Positions 5,328 through 8,113 of a DNA stretch of 8,113 nt are shown in pieces. The position numbers and the translations under genes were made by a program. Within the stretch, counting starts at the first letter, position 1. Every line of letters begins with the position of its first letter. The stretch is from Candidatus Pacearchaeota archaeon (GTDB lineage: Archaea; Nanobdellota; Nanobdellia; Pacearchaeales; GW2011-AR1), in assembly GCA_026395775.1 (NCBI GenBank), contig JAPLYA010000052.1:1-8113 (forward strand). Reading direction: 5' to 3'. The notes under the pieces were generated by a model. That model ran no database searches, was not told the origin of the DNA, and was given only the letters and a program-made list of their open reading frames with translations.

Positions 5328-5351
5328 AAAAGTTAGGTTAACCTAACTTTT
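5328..5351. promoter_or_regulatory. Perfect 24-bp palindromic operator, DtxR/IdeR-box-like
   Basis: The half site AAAAGTTAGGTT is followed directly by its exact reverse complement. The core TTAGGTTAACCTAA is very close to the known DtxR/IdeR consensus TTAGGTTAGCCTAACCTAA. It begins four bases upstream of the repressor ATG and ends inside the TATA box, so binding would block TBP and polymerase. Confidence 0.88.
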
Positions 5352-5355
5352 AAAG
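5348..5355 (-). promoter_or_regulatory. TATA box of the DtxR-like gene
   Basis: The minus strand reads CTTTAAAA, centred about 27 bases before ATG 5324. Its downstream half lies within the palindromic operator. Confidence 0.65.
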
Positions 5356-5359
5356 CTTT

Positions 5360-5378
5360 CTAAAACGCAAGGAAAGTT
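5360..5378 (-). repeat. Diverged copy of the intergenic repeat
   Basis: The plus strand reads CTAAAACGCAAGGAAAGTT; copy B at 5761 reads CTAAAACGAAGTTAGTT. It begins two bases after the stop codon at 5381, in the same position and orientation as the exact copies. The message strand again ends in CGTTTTAG. Confidence 0.4.
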
Positions 5379-5380
5379 AT

Positions 5381-5626
5381 TTATCTTCCAAGAAAGTTTA
5401 TTGTGGCATATGGATTAAAGTTGGCAGCATCAATTTGTCGAGAAAAAGCACGATTCATTCTTTCTATTGCTTCAGGAGAAAGTACATAGGTTCTAACAGT
5501 CACAACAGGTTCTCTTGGTTTAGAATATCTTGGACTAAAATTAAAACAATCAAGGAAAGCACACCCCGCAGCAAATAAAATAAGAACATTTCTTCTTGCT
5601 CTCTCGCTAATTGAATCAATTGGCAT
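5381..5626 (-). CDS. Small putative membrane-anchored or exported protein, 81 residues
   Basis: I do not recognise this protein. Residues 10-12 are arginines, followed by a short hydrophobic stretch NVLILFAAGCAFLDCF (13-28), as in a signal peptide. FAAGC resembles a weak lipobox with Cys22. The rest is polar with VVTVRTYVLSPEAIERMNRAF at its centre and a NFNPYATINFLG tail. ATG 5626 is chosen because ATTTAAAA is centred 25.5 bases upstream, the rule for most genes here. The same frame stays open upstream to ATG 5737 or 5746 and TTG 5755, giving up to 124 residues with another hydrophobic N-terminus, so the true start needs checking. It is downstream of gatA with its own promoter. Confidence 0.5.
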   Translation of the reverse strand: MPIDSISERARRNVLILFAAGCAFLDCFNFSPRYSKPREPVVTVRTYVLSPEAIERMNRAFSRQIDAANFNPYATINFLGR

Positions 5627-5647
5627 AATATTCAATATCTCTCTTCT

Positions 5648-5655
5648 TTTTAAAT
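5648..5655 (-). promoter_or_regulatory. TATA box supporting start at 5626
   Basis: The minus strand reads ATTTAAAA, centred 25.5 bases before ATG 5626. If the longer frame is real, this would merely be internal AT-rich coding sequence. Confidence 0.45.
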
Positions 5656-5762
5656 ATGATTGTCCTCTAGAATATAAACTGTTAATGAAAAACCTATTTG
5701 CAACAAGAAAAATTGTTGCTGGTTCAATTAACACCATTGCTCGCATAATTGCCAAGTATACT

Positions 5763-5781
5763 AAAACGAAGTTAGTTATTA
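5763..5781 (-). repeat. Intergenic repeat, copy B, behind gatA
   Basis: AAAACGAAGTTAGTTATTA on the plus strand is identical to copy A (3676-3694). It begins four bases after the gatA stop codon, so a role at the 3' end of the gatA message is plausible. Confidence 0.65.
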
Positions 5782-5785
5782 ATTC

Positions 5786-7102
5786 TCAGCTCTTCTCCGT
5801 TTCTTTCGCAACAGAAAATATCAAGTTTTCATCAAACATCTTTCCATAAATCTGCAAGCCAACAGGAATATTATCAATCTTGCCTGCTGGAATCGAGATA
5901 GCAGGCAAACCGGTTATATTAGCTAAACAAGTCAAAGCATCAGTAGCATATTCAGCTTCCATTCCTGGGCTAGAGCCGATTTTCCAAGGCAAACACGGCG
6001 TTGTCGGCATAATTATCACATCACAATCCTTAAAAGCCTGCTCAAAATCTTTTTTAATAACTTCTCTCGCCGACAAAGCCTTTCGATAATATTTTCCTTC
6101 AAATTCAGCTTGAGTAATTATCTCTCCTCCTAAAATTCTTTTCAGGACTTCTTCTCCGCAGCTGTCTTCTATTTTCTTTCCATATCTTCTTCCATCAAAC
6201 TTCCTAGTTCCAGAAAAAAACTCGCTAAAAACAATAGGGTAATATGTTTGTACTCCTAAGTCAATATGCTTAATCTCAAGCTCTTTAATCTTCCAGCCTT
6301 TTATTTTTGCGATTTTATTAACTTTGTCTTTAACTAGTCTCCAAATTCTGTCATCAGTGATTTTTATCTTTGGTATGCCAATTATTAAATTTTTCACAGG
6401 TTTAATTTTTATTTCCTCACTTGATAAACTAGTTGCATCTTTCTCATCTTTTCCTTTTATTACATTCAATAACAGCAAAGCATCATCAACATTTCTAGCC
6501 AAAGCCCCAATTTGATCAAAACTCATTGTCATATCTATCAATCCATATCTAGATACCAATCCATAACTAGGCTTAATCCCAACAACCCCACAATGGCTTG
6601 CGGGATTTCTTATGCTTCCTCCTGTATCACTTCCAAGAGCAATATCACAGAATCCAGAGGCAACAGCAGCAGCCGAGCCAGAAGAACTTCCTCCAGCAAC
6701 CTTATCTAAACAACAAGGATTTCTAGTTGCTCCAAATGCACTAGTTTCTCCACTCCAACCACAAGCAAACTCATCCATATTTGTCATTCCAATTATCAAA
6801 CCATCTTGCTCTTTTATTCTAGAGATAACAGTTGCATCATATGTTGATTTATAATCTTCAAGTGTGTGAGAAGCACACGAAGCAGTTAATCCAAGAACAT
6901 TAATATTAGCTTTAACAGCAATAACCTTTCCAGCTAACTTTCCAGCCCTGCCTTTAGCAATTTTCTCATCAATTTCTCTTGCCTCTTCTAAGGCCCGGGA
7001 ATTTAATTCTAAAAAAGCATTTATCTTCTTGCCCTTGTAATCATTTTTCTCAATTTCAGCAAGATATTTTTTCAGCCTCTGTTCTGTTGTTTCTGTATTC
7101 AT
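5786..7102 (-). CDS. gatA: Asp/Glu-tRNA amidotransferase subunit A (GatA)
   Basis: GatA is the amidase subunit of GatCAB: it hydrolyses glutamine to release ammonia, which GatB uses to convert Asp-tRNA(Asn) or Glu-tRNA(Gln) to the amidated form. The amidase-signature triad is complete: K64 (AVKANINV), cis-Ser S139 in GGSSSGS (137-143) and nucleophile S163 in GSDTGGS (157-163). C-terminal GLP-AISIPAG and VGLQIYGK (414-421) also match. At 438 residues it is slightly shorter than common bacterial GatA (about 480), mostly through a short C-terminus. The ATG overlaps the stop of the chorismate mutase gene (ATGA, 7099-7102), with GGGGA nearby, so translation is coupled. GatB is not in the window. 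In archaea that also use GatDE, GatCAB mainly serves Asn-tRNA. Confidence 0.95.
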   Translation of the reverse strand: MNTETTEQRLKKYLAEIEKNDYKGKKINAFLELNSRALEEAREIDEKIAKGRAGKLAGKVIAVKANINVLGLTASCASHTLEDYKSTYDATVISRIKEQDGLIIGMTNMDEFACGWSGETSAFGATRNPCCLDKVAGGSSSGSAAAVASGFCDIALGSDTGGSIRNPASHCGVVGIKPSYGLVSRYGLIDMTMSFDQIGALARNVDDALLLLNVIKGKDEKDATSLSSEEIKIKPVKNLIIGIPKIKITDDRIWRLVKDKVNKIAKIKGWKIKELEIKHIDLGVQTYYPIVFSEFFSGTRKFDGRRYGKKIEDSCGEEVLKRILGGEIITQAEFEGKYYRKALSAREVIKKDFEQAFKDCDVIIMPTTPCLPWKIGSSPGMEAEYATDALTCLANITGLPAISIPAGKIDNIPVGLQIYGKMFDENLIFSVAKETEKS

Positions 7103-7356
7103 ATTTCCCCTTGTATCCTCTTGCTTTCTTCAAATAGCAATTTAAACAATTTCTCAACAAATCTCGCATCGAGTTTAGAGCTTTTAATTATATTATCAAT
7201 AATCTCTTTTTCTCTCTTTAAATCCTCTATCGGAAGCTTATTCTCTTTCTTATATCTGCCAATCTCCCTTGCAATTTCGAATCTATCTTCAGTCAATTTT
7301 AATAAATCGGCGTCAACTTGATTTATCATTTCTCTTAAATCTTCAATTTGTGCCAT
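7099..7356 (-). CDS. aroQ: Chorismate mutase, AroQ class, stand-alone domain
   Basis: An 85-residue all-helical AroQ domain; the family converts chorismate to prephenate for Phe/Tyr synthesis. Aligned to the E. coli PheA mutase domain, every catalytic residue is kept: R11, R28, K39, D48, R51, E52 and Q88 of E. coli match R8, R25, K36, D45, R48, E49 and Q82 here (counted from ATG 7356). A three-residue deletion falls between helices 2 and 3. The ATG is chosen over TTG 7374 because TTTTTAAT is centred 25.5 bases upstream. No dehydratase or dehydrogenase domain is attached. It overlaps gatA by four bases and lies near gatC, so it forms part of the gat cluster; no other aromatic-pathway gene is visible. 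Confidence 0.9.
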   Translation of the reverse strand: MAQIEDLREMINQVDADLLKLTEDRFEIAREIGRYKKENKLPIEDLKREKEIIDNIIKSSKLDARFVEKLFKLLFEESKRIQGEI

Positions 7357-7377
7357 AATTAGATTTAGTAACAAGAG

Positions 7378-7385
7378 ATTAAAAA
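7378..7385 (-). promoter_or_regulatory. TATA box of the chorismate mutase-gatA operon
   Basis: The minus strand reads ATTTTTAA-like GTTTTTAATC, centred 25.5 bases before ATG 7356. It decides this start over TTG 7374. Confidence 0.6.
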
Positions 7386-7449
7386 CATTTCCATTAATAA
7401 AACTAAGAAAAGATAATTATGTTTTTACAACCTGACATGATTAGTTGTT

Positions 7450-7665
7450 TTAACTAGCAGGATAGATTGGTTGTTCTTGCTTAACTTGCCCCATATATCT
7501 CTGTTTTGCTACATTTTTGATTTCTGCTTGTTCAGCAATCAGTGAACGATAACGATAACGTCCGCCATGTCCACCACGCCCATGTCCGGGTGTGCATGAA
7601 CTAACTGCAAGTCCAAGACTCGCAACAAGTCCAAGCCTTAAAGCCAATCTAGATATTTTTTCCAT
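7450..7665 (-). CDS. Small His/Gly/Arg-rich putative lipoprotein, 71 residues
   Basis: Residues 1-24 are a classic lipoprotein signal: charged MEKISRLALR, hydrophobic LGLVASLGLA, then the lipobox-like LAVSSC with Cys24. The mature part begins TPGHGRGGHGGRYRYR (25-40), glycine- and arginine-rich with two histidines, which might bind metal or polyanions, and ends in a polar tail with no recognisable domain. ATG 7665 is chosen over the upstream ATG 7686 because TTTAAA is centred 26.5 bases before it. The gene sits between gatC and the chorismate mutase gene, in the same direction but with its own promoter. Its base composition looks richer in G and C around the GHGRGG stretch than the neighbours. 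Family unknown. Confidence 0.65.
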   Translation of the reverse strand: MEKISRLALRLGLVASLGLAVSSCTPGHGRGGHGGRYRYRSLIAEQAEIKNVAKQRYMGQVKQEQPIYPAS

Positions 7666-7688
7666 GCAGTTTAAGAAATCCAGCACTA

Positions 7689-7694
7689 TTTAAA
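7689..7694 (-). promoter_or_regulatory. TATA box of the small lipoprotein gene
   Basis: TTTAAA (minus CTTTAAATAG) is centred 26.5 bases before ATG 7665, supporting that start over ATG 7686. Confidence 0.65.
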
Positions 7695-7738
7695 GTTTTC
7701 TTCTACCATGATTTCACTACTAGCAGTAACAACTATCT

Positions 7739-7972
7739 TCATTCTATCCAAGAACCTTTTTCAGCAATAACACAATCTTTATCCTTATTAGGAGCATTTT
7801 CCAGCATCCTTTTTTTAAAATCGGCATCAGGATTGCTAGCCTCAGTCTCCTGCCTTCTATCTTCTTTTCTCTGAACATAAACTTCTTCCGTCTTTATATC
7901 CCCAAGAGCAGCTGCAAAATTATCCAACAACTTTTTAGCTTGTTCTTTTATTTTTTTTCTATCTAATGTCAT
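7739..7972 (-). CDS. gatC: Short GatC-like subunit of tRNA amidotransferase
   Basis: GatC is a small scaffold that wraps around GatA and GatB and helps the complex form. The C-terminal part FKKRMLENAPNKDKDCVIAE followed by KGSWIE (residues 52-77) resembles the family's 'NAPxxxxxFFxVPxVLE' tail, in which ENAP is the best mark. The N-terminal helix DRKKIKEQAKKLLDNFAAAL (4-23) fits the usual first helix. At 77 residues it is shorter than typical GatC (about 95), lacking part of the middle linker. ATG 7972 is chosen because TTTATAAA is centred 25.5 bases upstream; upstream TTG 8017 and ATG 7987 are less likely. Location two genes before gatA supports the call. Confidence 0.72.
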   Translation of the reverse strand: MTLDRKKIKEQAKKLLDNFAAALGDIKTEEVYVQRKEDRRQETEASNPDADFKKRMLENAPNKDKDCVIAEKGSWIE

Positions 7973-7993
7973 AATTCCACAAGCCATAGTAAA

Positions 7994-8001
7994 TTTATAA
8001 A
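7994..8001 (-). promoter_or_regulatory. TATA box of gatC
   Basis: TTTATAAA is centred 25.5 bases before ATG 7972 and decides that start. A second candidate box (minus CTTAAAA, 8040-8046) lies 26 bases before TTG 8017. Confidence 0.65.
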
Positions 8002-8051
8002 TGTTGTCAAGAACCAAATTTCCAAACCAAGCACACCAATTTTAAGTTTAC

Positions 8052-8066
8052 AAAACGAAGTTAGTT
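8052..8066 (-). repeat. Intergenic repeat, copy C, upstream of gatC
   Basis: AAAACGAAGTTAGTT on the plus strand is identical to the 15-base core of copies A and B, and matches copy A over 17 bases. By analogy it may lie behind a minus-strand gene whose end is at or beyond the right edge; a minus-strand frame from 8112 ends in TAA at 8068-8070, but it is too short to call. Confidence 0.6.
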
Positions 8067-8073
8067 CTTAATA

Positions 8074-8113
8074 ATCAAAAAAGAGATAAAAAGAAAAATT
8101 AAAAATTATTAAT
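8074..8113 (-). terminator. T-rich tract, possible terminator of a gene beyond the right edge
   Basis: On the minus strand this stretch contains TTTTTAATTTTTC, CTTTTTATC and CTTTTTTG in succession. Repeated U runs are typical of archaeal terminators. The gene it would serve is outside the window. Confidence 0.3.

Noticed and set aside
7973..8017. N-terminal extension of gatC from TTG 8017 or ATG 7987
   Set aside because: The extension would include the strong TATA box itself, which lies 25.5 bases before ATG 7972. The extra residues do not resemble GatC.
8068..8112. Possible 3' end of a minus-strand CDS at the right edge
   Set aside because: The 14 codons are almost all encoded by T-rich sequence that looks like a terminator. 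There is not enough sequence to support coding.
1..8113. CRISPR array, insertion sequence, tRNA or rRNA gene
   Set aside because: No regularly spaced repeats, transposase-like frames, tRNA T-arm (GGTTCRA) with matching acceptor arms, or rRNA-like segments were seen. The 15-base repeats are kilobases apart and are not a CRISPR.

Overview
The window is AT-rich, compactly coded DNA that looks archaeal. Reasons: a Taw3/Tyw3 wybutosine enzyme (an archaeal and eukaryotic family); a GatC/GatA-type tRNA amidotransferase; and about ten genes whose start codon lies roughly 25-27 bases downstream of a TATA-like box, the spacing expected for archaeal leaderless transcripts. Very small proteins, low GC and the gene mix suggest a DPANN-type archaeon (Woesearchaeota/Pacearchaeota-like). 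The lineage is inference; no rRNA or tRNA gene was seen to confirm it.

Layout. Positions 1-199 hold the first codons of a minus-strand gene leaving the window, with a strong Shine-Dalgarno, two perfect inverted repeats and a plus-strand promoter. Positions 200-1364 hold a 70-residue unknown gene, a convergent DedA/VTT membrane protein and a divergent 86-residue single-span membrane protein. Positions 1502-3534 (all minus) hold taw3 and a tight three-gene operon: metallo-beta-lactamase-fold hydrolase, an unknown 116-residue protein and a SLOG/LOG-like nucleotide-binding protein. Positions 3707-5324 (minus) hold a DtxR/MntR-type repressor under a perfect 24-bp palindrome, then a nucleotidyltransferase gene overlapping a 102-residue unknown gene, under a different 18-bp palindrome. 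Positions 5381-8113 (minus) hold a small membrane-anchored protein and the gat cluster: short gatC, a small His/Gly/Arg-rich putative lipoprotein, a complete AroQ-type chorismate mutase, and gatA overlapping it by ATGA.

How parts fit. GatC and GatA belong to the transamidosome that makes Asn- or Gln-tRNA; GatB is not in the window. Chorismate mutase is translationally coupled to gatA, which is an odd partnership. The repressor probably controls itself, because its palindrome resembles the DtxR/IdeR box and spans the TATA box to the start codon. The overlapping nucleotidyltransferase pair and the MBL/unknown/SLOG operon are the best candidates for undescribed modules. A 15-bp intergenic sequence occurs three times exactly, plus two diverged copies; three of the five copies lie directly behind minus-strand stop codons, suggesting a 3'-end or terminator element. 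No stretch longer than 300 bases lacks a gene.
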